NCBI GenBank assembly: GCA_021737975.1
Contig: JAIPCZ010000021.1
Coordinates: 1-44,029, forward strand
Direction: 5' to 3'
Source: Polaromonas sp.
GTDB lineage: Bacteria > Pseudomonadota > Gammaproteobacteria > Burkholderiales > Burkholderiaceae_C
Length of the DNA stretch: 44,029 bases
The translations under genes were made by a program, and so were the position numbers. Under the pieces are notes generated by a model. The model did not search any database and had not been told where the DNA came from. It was given only the letters and a program-made list of their open reading frames with translations. Shown piece after piece: positions 1 to 8,329 of the stretch (positions are counted from its first letter, which is position 1; the number at the start of each line of letters is the position of its first letter).

Positions 1-428
1 AAATAGTGCCTCAGCGGCGCATAGATCTGTCCCAGTCCAAATTTGTTTTGCCGCACAATGTCAGACACATAAGTCACTAGCACCGGTTGTCCGCGGCTGC
101 GGATAAATGGCAGCAGCATGTCGGCAAAGGGCCAGGGGTAATGGATCTGGATAATGTCGCATTGGTCGGCGGCCTCGCGGCAGAGTCGCAGGGCTGTCCA
201 GGCGCCAAAGTCGCACGAGGCCAATTCAAACCACGATCGGGCGCGCACCACTTGCGCCTCTGGCAGCACCAAGCTTGAAGGGACCGGGTTGCGGGCCAGG
301 GTAAAAATCACGTTGTCAACATCCAGAGGCAGGGTTGCCAGACACAACTGACGAATGGACTCCTGCAAACCACCCTGGGTTTCCGGAAAGTAGGTGCGGT
401 AAAGATGAAGAACCCGGATCTTACGCAT
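1..428 (-). CDS. Glycosyltransferase, N-terminal part (runs off the window)
   Basis: The reverse strand is open from an ATG at 428 to the window edge, giving about 142 residues. It begins MRKIRVLHLYRTYFPETQGG, the usual opening of GT-B fold family 4 glycosyltransferases: a first beta strand, then a Gly-rich loop near residues 18-22 that contacts the acceptor. A later stretch (DIIQIHYPWPF) resembles the N-domain strand before the inter-domain cleft. The nucleotide-sugar-binding C-domain with its E-x7-E motif lies outside the window. The start overlaps the stop of the upstream glycosyltransferase by 8 bases (ATGCGTAA), so translation is probably coupled. As the last visible gene of the polysaccharide operon it probably adds one sugar to the glycan exported by the Wzm/Wzt pair. 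Donor and acceptor cannot be read from sequence. Confidence 0.8.
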   Translation of the reverse strand, partial: MRKIRVLHLYRTYFPETQGGLQESIRQLCLATLPLDVDNVIFTLARNPVPSSLVLPEAQVVRARSWFELASCDFGAWTALRLCREAADQCDIIQIHYPWPFADMLLPFIRSRGQPVLVTYVSDIVRQNKFGLGQIYAPLRHY

Positions 429-1587
429 CGGAAAGCCCCCGGCTCGCCAGGACTTTTCTGTAAACGGCAACAGTCTCTTTGGCACACTGGTTCCAACTGA
501 ACAACTGTGCCCGCTGCAAACCCAGGGCACCCAATTGCCGGGCAAAAACACGGTCTTCGAGCAAGCGCTGCAATCCCTCGCGCATGCCATCGACATCGTC
601 AGGGTCCACCATCAAACCGGCATCACCCACGACCTCGGGCAGGGAGGTCTGGTTTGAGGTCAAAACGGGCACCCCGGAGGCCATGGCCTCCAGCGCGGGC
701 AAGCCAAAACCCTCATACCGTGATGGATAGCAAAACGCCGCCGCCCCGCCGTAAAGCAGCGGTATCAGCGCATCCTTCACATAGCCCAACAAGCGCAACT
801 CCCCCTTGTCGATGAGCTGCTGCGCGGACTGCATGAGTTCGTTGGTGTTCCAGCCACTCATGCCCGCCACCACCAGCGGGAACTGTTGGCGCAAGGCATC
901 GGGAAGCCCGGCGTAAGCCGCGAACAGGGCGGATAAATTTTTCCGGGGCTCGAGGGTTCCGACACACAACACGTAGGAACCCATGGACAAGTGCAGCTCC
1001 GCCATGCCCTGTGCGAGTTCAGCCTCATCGCGTGGCCTGAAACGCCCATCGGCCGCCAGATAAGTTGTGGTGATCTTCTCGGACGGCACGTCGAACCAGC
1101 GCTGCAGGGCGCGCCCGGAAGACTCCGAGATCACCAGAATGTGGTCTGCGCGCTCGAGCGACTTGGGCATCTCGGTTTGCATGATGCGCACACGCTCTTG
1201 CGGATGTGTCTCGGGGTGATCAAAGCAGGACATGTCGCACACCGTCAGCACGACGGGGCCGTCGAAGGGCATCGCGGTGTAATTCGGCTCGTGATACAGG
1301 GCGCCCTTGAGCCCGAAACGGCTCTGGTAACTGAACATGGCTTTTTCTGCCAATTTACGCGCGGTTCTGGGATAAGGCACAAAGCGCTGCAAAAAAGCAT
1401 TGGCGCCGGACAGCACCTTCGCCCTGTCCTCGCTCGGCATGTGCATGCCTTTTGCAATGCGAAATCCATAATGCATGTAAATATCAGCCAGTTGTTGCTC
1501 ATCGATGGCATGAAACAAGTGCCTGATATATTGACCGATGCCAGTCAATGGGGACAATAAGGGTATGCCATTCACCAGAATCTTCAT
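421..1587 (-). CDS. Family 4 glycosyltransferase
   Basis: A 388-residue GT-B glycosyltransferase. It starts MKILVNGIPLLSPLTGIGQY, where the TGIGQY loop is typical of family 4 enzymes that act on lipid-linked glycans. The C-domain carries GTLEPRKNL near residue 210 and the intact E-x7-E motif in YEGFGLPALEAM near residue 290, which binds the nucleotide-sugar donor. The open frame extends 38 codons further upstream, but I chose the ATG at 1587 because it matches the family N-terminus. It also forms an ATGA overlap with the stop of the small membrane-protein gene before it. The stop overlaps the next glycosyltransferase. Full length for the family, cytoplasmic or membrane-peripheral. Its substrate is unknown; the operon suggests assembly of the exported surface glycan. 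Confidence 0.9.
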   Translation of the reverse strand: MKILVNGIPLLSPLTGIGQYIRHLFHAIDEQQLADIYMHYGFRIAKGMHMPSEDRAKVLSGANAFLQRFVPYPRTARKLAEKAMFSYQSRFGLKGALYHEPNYTAMPFDGPVVLTVCDMSCFDHPETHPQERVRIMQTEMPKSLERADHILVISESSGRALQRWFDVPSEKITTTYLAADGRFRPRDEAELAQGMAELHLSMGSYVLCVGTLEPRKNLSALFAAYAGLPDALRQQFPLVVAGMSGWNTNELMQSAQQLIDKGELRLLGYVKDALIPLLYGGAAAFCYPSRYEGFGLPALEAMASGVPVLTSNQTSLPEVVGDAGLMVDPDDVDGMREGLQRLLEDRVFARQLGALGLQRAQLFSWNQCAKETVAVYRKVLASRGLSDA

Positions 1588-1847
1588 AAGAGAGATACGC
1601 CAAATATTAAAATACAGTCGAAAACCAGAGCCAGTAAAATCCCGAAGCAATTTGCTGTCATATCGTAAAGACAAAAACCGCTGCCATAATAATGGTCCCA
1701 AATTTCCTTCGACAGGCCGATGGAAAATGCAAATAATAGTGAATTGACGTCGCTCAAAAACAATAATGCAAACACGGTGATCCAGAAACTCCAGGTCAGG
1801 TGTTTGATCTTGTCCTCTTCCCTGAATCTGGAAAAAAACGCCACCAT
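1584..1847 (-). CDS. Small membrane protein, YfiM/VanZ-like
   Basis: An 87-residue hydrophobic protein. It has DKIKH near the N-terminus, a membrane segment (about 18-32), a second hydrophobic stretch ending in GLSKEIWD (about 34-51), GSGFCLYDMTANCFG and a last membrane segment. The order DKxxH, G-x-x-KEIxD, G-x-G-F-x-x-x-D-x-x-AN-x-x-G matches what I know of small YfiM/DUF2279 and VanZ-like proteins of the envelope, whose biochemical role is unclear. The frame is open further upstream, but I chose the ATG at 1847, 7 bases after the stop of the Crp-like gene, because it avoids overlap with it. The stop overlaps the next glycosyltransferase start (ATGA). That coupling to neighbours on both sides argues that it is a real gene. 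The function in glycan assembly is not known. Confidence 0.7.
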   Translation of the reverse strand: MVAFFSRFREEDKIKHLTWSFWITVFALLFLSDVNSLLFAFSIGLSKEIWDHYYGSGFCLYDMTANCFGILLALVFDCILIFGVSLL

Positions 1848-1854
1848 TGGTTTT

Positions 1855-2589
1855 TTAATAGTTATCCCCGATATTTTTTTCCATGAAAATATTCCGCAAT
1901 TGATCAGGTTTTCTGACAATCAAACGCCGTAAATCCTTTTCCACGATCTTTTCCTCGATCAAATAGTGCAGGGCACGTGAAACCGTCTCACGACTGGTGT
2001 TCACCATAATTGCAATTTCCTTTTGTGTCGGCATATTGTTGATCACCACAAGGCCGCCTGGCGCCGTGATGATCATCTGATTCAACAAGGCAAAGACCCT
2101 GTGAAAAGCATTCGGTATGGCCAGAATGCCGCGATAATTTGATGCCTGACGAATCGAACCGGTCAGTTTTTTGAGTATATGCTCGACGATGGTCGGATTT
2201 TTATAAATCAGATCCAGCGCATGTGATCTTGATAAAACGGCAACCAGGGCATTCTCGGTCGCGACCACAGTGGCCGATCGCGGCAAGCCATCAATGACCG
2301 ATAACTCACCGAAATAATCACCACTGGACAAAAAATTCAAGCCAACCTCCCGGCCATCTTCAGTCAGGTCAATCGCCTGCAGACGACCCACCAGCAAAAA
2401 ATACAAATTGTCGTCCTTGTTGCCTTTCCTGATGACTGTTTGCCCACGCAGCACATAACTCAACTGCACAAGCTTGGTCAACCTGTCAAAGGCCTCGGCA
2501 TTCAAATTCTTCAGTAATGGTATTTTTTTTAAAAACAGAGGGACATCATTCAGTAAGTCAACTTTGTTATATTTAATCGTTACTCTCAT
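1855..2589 (-). CDS. Crp/Fnr-family transcription regulator
   Basis: A 244-residue regulator with an N-terminal cyclic-nucleotide-binding domain (about 20-130) and a C-terminal winged helix. The phosphate-binding cassette FGELSVIDGLPRSAT (93-107) keeps the Gly-Glu-Leu and Arg-Ser residues that bind cAMP in E. coli CRP. There is no N-terminal cysteine cluster of the Fnr type. The recognition helix TSRETVSRA (198-206) keeps the Arg, Glu and Arg that in CRP contact TGTGA half-sites. I chose the ATG at 2589 because an AGG lies 8 bases upstream; an ATG at 2595 overlaps the preceding stop and is also possible. It sits inside the glycan-export operon, so it may be a local regulator. A perfect TGTGA-N6-TCACA site lies before the S-layer-like gene at 11737. 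The ligand is not proven. Confidence 0.9.
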   Translation of the reverse strand: MRVTIKYNKVDLLNDVPLFLKKIPLLKNLNAEAFDRLTKLVQLSYVLRGQTVIRKGNKDDNLYFLLVGRLQAIDLTEDGREVGLNFLSSGDYFGELSVIDGLPRSATVVATENALVAVLSRSHALDLIYKNPTIVEHILKKLTGSIRQASNYRGILAIPNAFHRVFALLNQMIITAPGGLVVINNMPTQKEIAIMVNTSRETVSRALHYLIEEKIVEKDLRRLIVRKPDQLRNIFMEKNIGDNY

Positions 2590-2594
2590 GATCA

Positions 2595-5500
2595 TTACCT
2601 GATTGCCGCAAACAGGGCGGCGGCACTTTGCTGCCAGGTCAACCAACGCATCTTGCTGCTGTCGGGTGCCAGGCCCTCGTCATGCAGTCCGGACCATGCC
2701 AGCAGGGCCGCACCAAGCGTCTCTGGCTCCGGACCGTTGAAATAGAAGGCATGGCGCTGTGCCACCTCACGGAAAACGGCGATGTCGCGCGCAATCACCG
2801 GCAGGCCGTGTTGCGCCGCCTCGATGATGGGCAAACCAAAGCCCTCCATTTCCGAAGCCGCCAGCAAGCAGCTGCAGGTGCTGTAAAGTGCATCGAGCAA
2901 GGCATCCGGGGCATCTTCAAGCCACAACACGCGTTGCCCGAATTGCGGGTGTTGGCGCAGCTGCAGGCAAAAATCGTCCATCAACCAACCCTGTTTGCCG
3001 ACCAGCACCAGGCGGGCCTCGGAACCCTGCGACCAAAGCCACTCGAACGCCTGCAACACCTGGCGGTGCCCTTTGCGTGGTTCGAGAGTACCTACCATCA
3101 GGAACGACAACTGCGACTGCAATTGTTCGATCACGGGGTGGGGCGCGGCCAGTGCCGGGGCAATTTCTTCGGCGCGCAACAGGTCCGCCCCCAGGTGGAA
3201 ATAACTCACCTCGGGCAGACTGCCCTCCTCGGTATGGCCCCCCAGCCAAAGCAGCACATCCTGCGCCACAGACTCCGAGATGCACACCAGCTGGTCTGAC
3301 TGCCTGCGCAGACCGTGCAGCCACTGCTCAAAGGTCGCGGCCATGCCCGGCACCGAAAAGTCCGGGCGCAGCAGCGCGATGATGTCGTAAATCACGTAAC
3401 AAACCTTCACCCCCCTGAGCCGCAACACTTGCAGCGGGTGCTCCATGGCGGGAAACAGGTGGGCGCTCAAGTCCAGCCCCAGAAATACATCGCCCCAGGC
3501 GGCTTCCACGTGCTGCTCATCATTGCCATTGCCTTGTTGCTGGCGGCTGGTAAAAAAGCGATTGGTATACCGCAACTCGCCATTCTCGGAGCCATACACC
3601 GGTTGCACCACAAACCCGGGCGGGGGCGCGTCCAGCCAGGCCTGCAAAATATTCAGCACCACGCGCTGAATCCCGGTCCTGGCATTGCGGTGGTACAACT
3701 CTGACACATCGACGAACAGTTGCCGCAGTTCAGGCAAAGGCATCGGGCACGGTGTTGCCGCTGTCTGCCGGTCAAGCACCAGGCCCTGGAGGCTTGCCTT
3801 GAATTGCCTGCCCAGGCGTGACCAGTCCCGCAGCGCGAGCCATCGGGCTTGACGCTCCCGCAAAGACTGTCTTTCCTGCGGATGCTGCTCCAGCCAGGCC
3901 ACTGCATCGACCAGGCCGTCGCAAGTGTCGGCTTGCAGGGTGTGTGTGCAGGTATCGACGTCCGAGAAAATGGGTTGGCGGCTCACCAGCACGGGCGCAC
4001 CCGTGGCCAGCCCCACGGTCACTGCGGCACTGGCGCTTTCCCGGGTCGGCCCGTAGGCGTAGGCCATGTAGTCCACGGCGGCCAGCTCTTGCAGGCAAGC
4101 CTCAAGCGGCAAAAACTCCGTCACCCAGCGAATGTGGTCAGCCACCCCCAATGACTGCGCCAGCGCCTGGCAGTCCTGCAGCGTTTGCCGGCTGCGCGCA
4201 TCCAGCACCGCCGTCATGGCCAGCAGCCGGACCTGCTTGCCAGTGGCACGGCCCAGACCAGGCATGCTGCCAATGACCAGGTCAACGCCCTTGTGGGGCA
4301 ACAAGAACCCGAAGCAGCCCAATACCAGGTCATCGGCTGCCCAGCCCAGCTGTTGCCGCGCCGTGTGCCGCGGCATCGTGGCCTCGGGCAGCGTGACCCC
4401 CAAGGGCATACACATCACGTTGTGCGCCAGCCCGATGCCCAGCAGATAGTTCACATCAGCCAGCTTGTGCACCAGAATCCGGTCGAGCGTGTGCAGGTCT
4501 TTGACCGCCTTTGTGCTGATGCGCCGCTCCCGGACCAGCGGCAGGGTCGAATGCAGTTCCAGCACCACCACGCAGCCGCTTGCCCTGATGCGTGCCAGCG
4601 CGGCACACACCGCCTCGGTCAGCAAGAACAGGCTCTGCTGGTGCTGCACCACCAAAACCCTGAAACCCTTCAAGGCAATGGCATCGAGCGCCGCCACCAC
4701 CGAAGCGCTGTCGCCCAGGGACCAGCAGGGCGCGTAGACCGACTGGCTGGCGTCGGGGGCTGTGCGCGCGTCACAAAACACCTTCAGGGCGGTTTTGTCC
4801 CAACCCCTGAAGAGCGCATGCGCATGCTCCGCAATGCCGCACGGCGTGTGCCAGGGGCTGAGCAAGGCATACAGGTCCTTGCCCGCGGGCCGCGCTCCCG
4901 GCAAACCCGCAAGCACGCCTTGTGCGGCTTGCTGAACGGCGAGTGCCGCGCGATCCCACTGGTAATGGGCACGGACCTGATGCGCGACCGCAAGCCGTCG
5001 TTCCTGCAATACGCCGCGCTGCCCCAGCACATCATCACGCACCATGGCCAGCAACTCAGCCAGGGCCAGGCGGTCCGGCTCGAGCCACAAGGAGCCATCG
5101 GTCTGCAGATGGCTCTGTGACGCGGCAAACGAAAAGGGCAGCAAATAAGCGTTTTGCAAATTGACAAAATCAGCCTGGCCACCGAACCCCGTCACCACCA
5201 AAGGCAGGCCCATCGCCAGCGCTTCAGCCGCCGGCATGTTGAAACCCTCCCCCCGCGTTGGCAGCACCATGGCGTGCGCGCTGGCATACAGGGCCTGCAT
5301 TTGGGCATCGGACAACTCGGTTTCGTCCACAATCACCTTGGGGCCGTTCGGGTGCTCGCCCGCATAACGCGCCACCAGATCGGCCACCTGGTTGTGCGGA
5401 TTGGCAAACGCCTTGATGTACAGCTCCACTGCATCCGCCTGCGTAAAGCGCGCGTAAAACGCATCCATCAGCACATCGACACCCTTGCGCGCGAAAGCTG

Positions 5501-7097
5501 AAGACACGTGCAAAAAGCGGAAATTTTGGCCCACGGCAGGCGCGGCTGCCTGCGCCGGCAACGGCGCCGTGCGCGCAAACGCGGGCAGGCCCAGCGGCAC
5601 CACAAAAATAGCCAACTGGCAGCCAGAATTTCGCAGGCAGGCGCGCACAAACGCGCTGGCCACCAGCACGGCATCGAAATGCGCATTCAGGTGCGCCACC
5701 ATGTCTTCGGGCACAACGGACTCTTCCCAGAAAAACATCGCCAGACGGCAGTCGGCGGGCGCTGAATCGACCACCAGCGGGAAGTGGTGCACCACAGAAA
5801 CCACCGGCACACCGGCCGGCACCCGGCAAGCCAGAAGTTGGCCGATGGGCTCGGATTCGTGCGCCGGGAAATCATGGCCGGGGGTGTAAGCCTGGCCGTG
5901 GAAAGCCACCATTTGCACCCGCTCCGGCGCCAGGACCTGCAGGCCCAGCGCCAGCCCGCGGTTCACCATGGCCAGGCTGTAATGCCCCTCGACATGGCCG
6001 ACCAGGCGCCACCAAAACTGCTCACCGCCTGCCTCTGGCGCGGCAACAGCAGGCGCTGGCAAGCACGGCGCCGGATTTTGCTGCAAGACCAGCGGGTTCC
6101 AATACACAAAGGGTTCGACCGACGCGGGCCGTGTCCCGCCCAGCCCGACAACATCTGCAAAAACCGCAGGTGCAGCGGCATTGATGCCGGTACTGGCCAC
6201 TGCGACTGTCTGACGCAGCGCGGCCAGGCGCAGTGTCGCTGCCCTGAGCGGTTGTGTCAGGCGCCAGGACCTGCTGGCGTAGACACCCGTCAATTCACTT
6301 TGCAACAGCGCCACCTGTTGCGCCAGTGAGTCGACATGGCGCTGGCGTACTTCTAGCTCCTTACGCAGCTCGCGCAGCTTGCTTTCGTCATGCGCCACAA
6401 GCTGCTGCAAACGAACTTGCTCGGCACTCACAAAATCGTCAAACACATTGGGCGGCACCGCAAACGCTGGTGCCAGCTCCGGGTGCTCGTCGGCCAGGTA
6501 ATACTGGTTCAAGCCGTCAAAAAAAACGCAACGGTAAGCAGCCCCGGTCAGCAGCGGCGCCCAGCGGTCGTTCACCAGTTGGCTATTGGGTGCCGTCACC
6601 TCCACCACCACCACCCAGGGCCGCCAGCGGGCAAAGTCCATGCCACGCAGCACGTCCTCTTCAAAACCCTCGACGTCGATTTTTAAAAAATGCACCTGCG
6701 CCGGCGCAAACTCGGCCAGGATGCCATCCAGGCGCCGCAGCGGCACCTTGCTGGCCCGCACCTGCACGCCATTGGCCCGGTGCGCCCGCGCCACGTCCGC
6801 GTTGGCGGTGGCCCAGCCGCGCACCGCGGTGTCGAAAATTTCGATTTCGCCCTCCTGGGCGCCCACCGCCACGCACAGGTTGATGTCGCGCGGGCGCTGC
6901 GCCTGCAAGGCCCTGATGTGCCTGGCCAGCGGCTCGACATTGATGCCCGACCAGCCGCGCTCGTACAGGCTGCGGGTGACCGAGTCATCAGACGGGTCGT
7001 TGGCGCCCACATCGACGTAAAAACCGTGCTCGACGTGCTTCAGGGCACGCCACAGCAGCACATCCTCATGGTTTTGCGAGTAAGAAATAAAGCTCAT
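2595..7097 (-). CDS. FkbM methyltransferase fused to three glycosyltransferase units
   Basis: A 1500-residue protein. Residues 1-215 form a SAM-dependent FkbM-type methyltransferase (VDVGANDPSDDS at 28-39, FLKIDVEGFEEDVLRG further on). Residues about 220-275 are a predicted coiled coil rich in Gln, Glu and Leu. Three GT-B units follow. Unit 1 (about 360-730) has an E-x7-E motif (EGFNMPAAEA near 617). Unit 2 (about 740-1090) has ESASAAVTVG near 1017 in place of that motif, so its second Glu is missing. Unit 3 (about 1110-1500) has an intact EGFGLPIIEA near 1417 and the family opening TGIQRV. The start overlaps the wzt stop by ATGA, and the stop abuts the Crp-like gene. Known families: methylation plus sugar transfer on surface glycans. 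Inferred: one polypeptide builds several linkages and methylates the chain, possibly as an end cap. Confidence 0.9.
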   Translation of the reverse strand: MSFISYSQNHEDVLLWRALKHVEHGFYVDVGANDPSDDSVTRSLYERGWSGINVEPLARHIRALQAQRPRDINLCVAVGAQEGEIEIFDTAVRGWATANADVARAHRANGVQVRASKVPLRRLDGILAEFAPAQVHFLKIDVEGFEEDVLRGMDFARWRPWVVVVEVTAPNSQLVNDRWAPLLTGAAYRCVFFDGLNQYYLADEHPELAPAFAVPPNVFDDFVSAEQVRLQQLVAHDESKLRELRKELEVRQRHVDSLAQQVALLQSELTGVYASRSWRLTQPLRAATLRLAALRQTVAVASTGINAAAPAVFADVVGLGGTRPASVEPFVYWNPLVLQQNPAPCLPAPAVAAPEAGGEQFWWRLVGHVEGHYSLAMVNRGLALGLQVLAPERVQMVAFHGQAYTPGHDFPAHESEPIGQLLACRVPAGVPVVSVVHHFPLVVDSAPADCRLAMFFWEESVVPEDMVAHLNAHFDAVLVASAFVRACLRNSGCQLAIFVVPLGLPAFARTAPLPAQAAAPAVGQNFRFLHVSSAFARKGVDVLMDAFYARFTQADAVELYIKAFANPHNQVADLVARYAGEHPNGPKVIVDETELSDAQMQALYASAHAMVLPTRGEGFNMPAAEALAMGLPLVVTGFGGQADFVNLQNAYLLPFSFAASQSHLQTDGSLWLEPDRLALAELLAMVRDDVLGQRGVLQERRLAVAHQVRAHYQWDRAALAVQQAAQGVLAGLPGARPAGKDLYALLSPWHTPCGIAEHAHALFRGWDKTALKVFCDARTAPDASQSVYAPCWSLGDSASVVAALDAIALKGFRVLVVQHQQSLFLLTEAVCAALARIRASGCVVVLELHSTLPLVRERRISTKAVKDLHTLDRILVHKLADVNYLLGIGLAHNVMCMPLGVTLPEATMPRHTARQQLGWAADDLVLGCFGFLLPHKGVDLVIGSMPGLGRATGKQVRLLAMTAVLDARSRQTLQDCQALAQSLGVADHIRWVTEFLPLEACLQELAAVDYMAYAYGPTRESASAAVTVGLATGAPVLVSRQPIFSDVDTCTHTLQADTCDGLVDAVAWLEQHPQERQSLRERQARWLALRDWSRLGRQFKASLQGLVLDRQTAATPCPMPLPELRQLFVDVSELYHRNARTGIQRVVLNILQAWLDAPPPGFVVQPVYGSENGELRYTNRFFTSRQQQGNGNDEQHVEAAWGDVFLGLDLSAHLFPAMEHPLQVLRLRGVKVCYVIYDIIALLRPDFSVPGMAATFEQWLHGLRRQSDQLVCISESVAQDVLLWLGGHTEEGSLPEVSYFHLGADLLRAEEIAPALAAPHPVIEQLQSQLSFLMVGTLEPRKGHRQVLQAFEWLWSQGSEARLVLVGKQGWLMDDFCLQLRQHPQFGQRVLWLEDAPDALLDALYSTCSCLLAASEMEGFGLPIIEAAQHGLPVIARDIAVFREVAQRHAFYFNGPEPETLGAALLAWSGLHDEGLAPDSSKMRWLTWQQSAAALFAAIR

Positions 7098-8329
7098 ACA
7101 GTTTGGATGTCAATCGTCGGCTCCAGCCAGGCGGCGCCGTCGAACACCCATTTGTCCACATTCACCACGTTAAAAACCAGTGCCAGATCGCGCCACTCAA
7201 AATTAGCCGTCAGGTGCGAGTCGCTGTCCACCAGCGCCGTCTGCACCGAATAGCTGCCCATCCCCAGATTGGCCGCAAAGCGCATGCTGAACACATAGCA
7301 CGCGCCGGCCCGGGGCGCCTCGATCACCTGGCCGGTATGCCAGGTGTTGGTGCCATACATCACCTGCCCCAAACGGTTCTTGATGCCATAACCCAGCACC
7401 AGCTGCGGCACATCGGCATTCACCCGCACCTGCACCCGCAACTCAACCGGCTCGCCCACCCGCACCATCTCGATGGCCTCGCCTTGCGCGTTGTGCAAGC
7501 TCACAGACGTCACCACCGCCTCCCGGGTGCCCGACACCGTTTGCACGCGGCCGCTGTCCAGTGTCACCTGCTCCAGCGTGCCGGTGTCGCGCTGCAAACC
7601 GTTCTGGGCCAGCGCCGCATTGTAGTAATCGAGCACTGTCTCGGGGTCGCCATCGAGCGCTACCGCACCATCGCGCAGCAAAATGGCGCGGCTGCAAATC
7701 GACTGGATGGCCGCGCGGTCGTGGCTCACAATCAGCAGCGTGGTGCCCAGCCTGCCGAACTCGCGAATGCGGTTGAAGCTCTTGTGCTGAAAATAGGCGT
7801 CGCCCACCGACAGCGCCTCGTCGACGATCAGCACCTCGGGGCGCACACAAGTGGCCACGCTGAAGGCCAGCCGCATCTGCATGCCGCTGGAATACACCCG
7901 CACCGGCATGTCCATGTAGTCGCCAATCTCGGCAAAGGCCTCGATGTGCGGCATCAATTGCTGCATGTCGTGGGCGCTGATGCCCAGCAGCTGCCCGGCC
8001 GTCAGGGCGTTCTGGCGCCCGCTGAAGTCGGGGTGAAACCCCATGCCCAGCTCCAGCAGGGCGGCAATGCGGCCGCTGACCTGCACGCTGCCCGTGGTGG
8101 CCTCGCTGGTGCCGGTGATCAGCTTGAGCAGGGTGCTTTTGCCCGCACCGTTCATGCCCACCAGGCCCACCGCCTCGCCCGCCCTGATGCTGAATGTCAC
8201 ATCGTGCAGCACCCAGCGCAGCGTGTGCCGGGCATGGCGCGCGCCCGGCAGCCATTCCAGCAGGCGCGCCCAGCGTGTGGGGTACTGCCGGTAGGCCTTG
8301 CCCAGGTTTTTGATACAAATGGCGTCCAT
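7094..8329 (-). CDS. wzt: Polysaccharide ABC exporter ATPase with C-terminal carbohydrate-binding domain (Wzt)
   Basis: A 411-residue ATPase of the O-antigen/teichoic-acid exporter family. The nucleotide domain has Walker A GMNGAGKST near residue 58, the SSGMQMRLAFS signature typical of Wzt and Walker B VLIVDEALSVGD. The C-terminal part (about 250-411) has the beta-rich character of the Wzt carbohydrate-binding domain, which in characterised systems recognises a modified end of the finished glycan and licenses export. ATG at 8329 shares one base with the stop of the permease gene (TGATG); a GTG three bases upstream is possible. The stop overlaps the FkbM-glycosyltransferase gene by ATGA. With the adjacent permease it forms the inner-membrane exporter. 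The substrate is inferred to be the glycan made by the downstream glycosyltransferases. Confidence 0.92.
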   Translation of the reverse strand: MDAICIKNLGKAYRQYPTRWARLLEWLPGARHARHTLRWVLHDVTFSIRAGEAVGLVGMNGAGKSTLLKLITGTSEATTGSVQVSGRIAALLELGMGFHPDFSGRQNALTAGQLLGISAHDMQQLMPHIEAFAEIGDYMDMPVRVYSSGMQMRLAFSVATCVRPEVLIVDEALSVGDAYFQHKSFNRIREFGRLGTTLLIVSHDRAAIQSICSRAILLRDGAVALDGDPETVLDYYNAALAQNGLQRDTGTLEQVTLDSGRVQTVSGTREAVVTSVSLHNAQGEAIEMVRVGEPVELRVQVRVNADVPQLVLGYGIKNRLGQVMYGTNTWHTGQVIEAPRAGACYVFSMRFAANLGMGSYSVQTALVDSDSHLTANFEWRDLALVFNVVNVDKWVFDGAAWLEPTIDIQTV

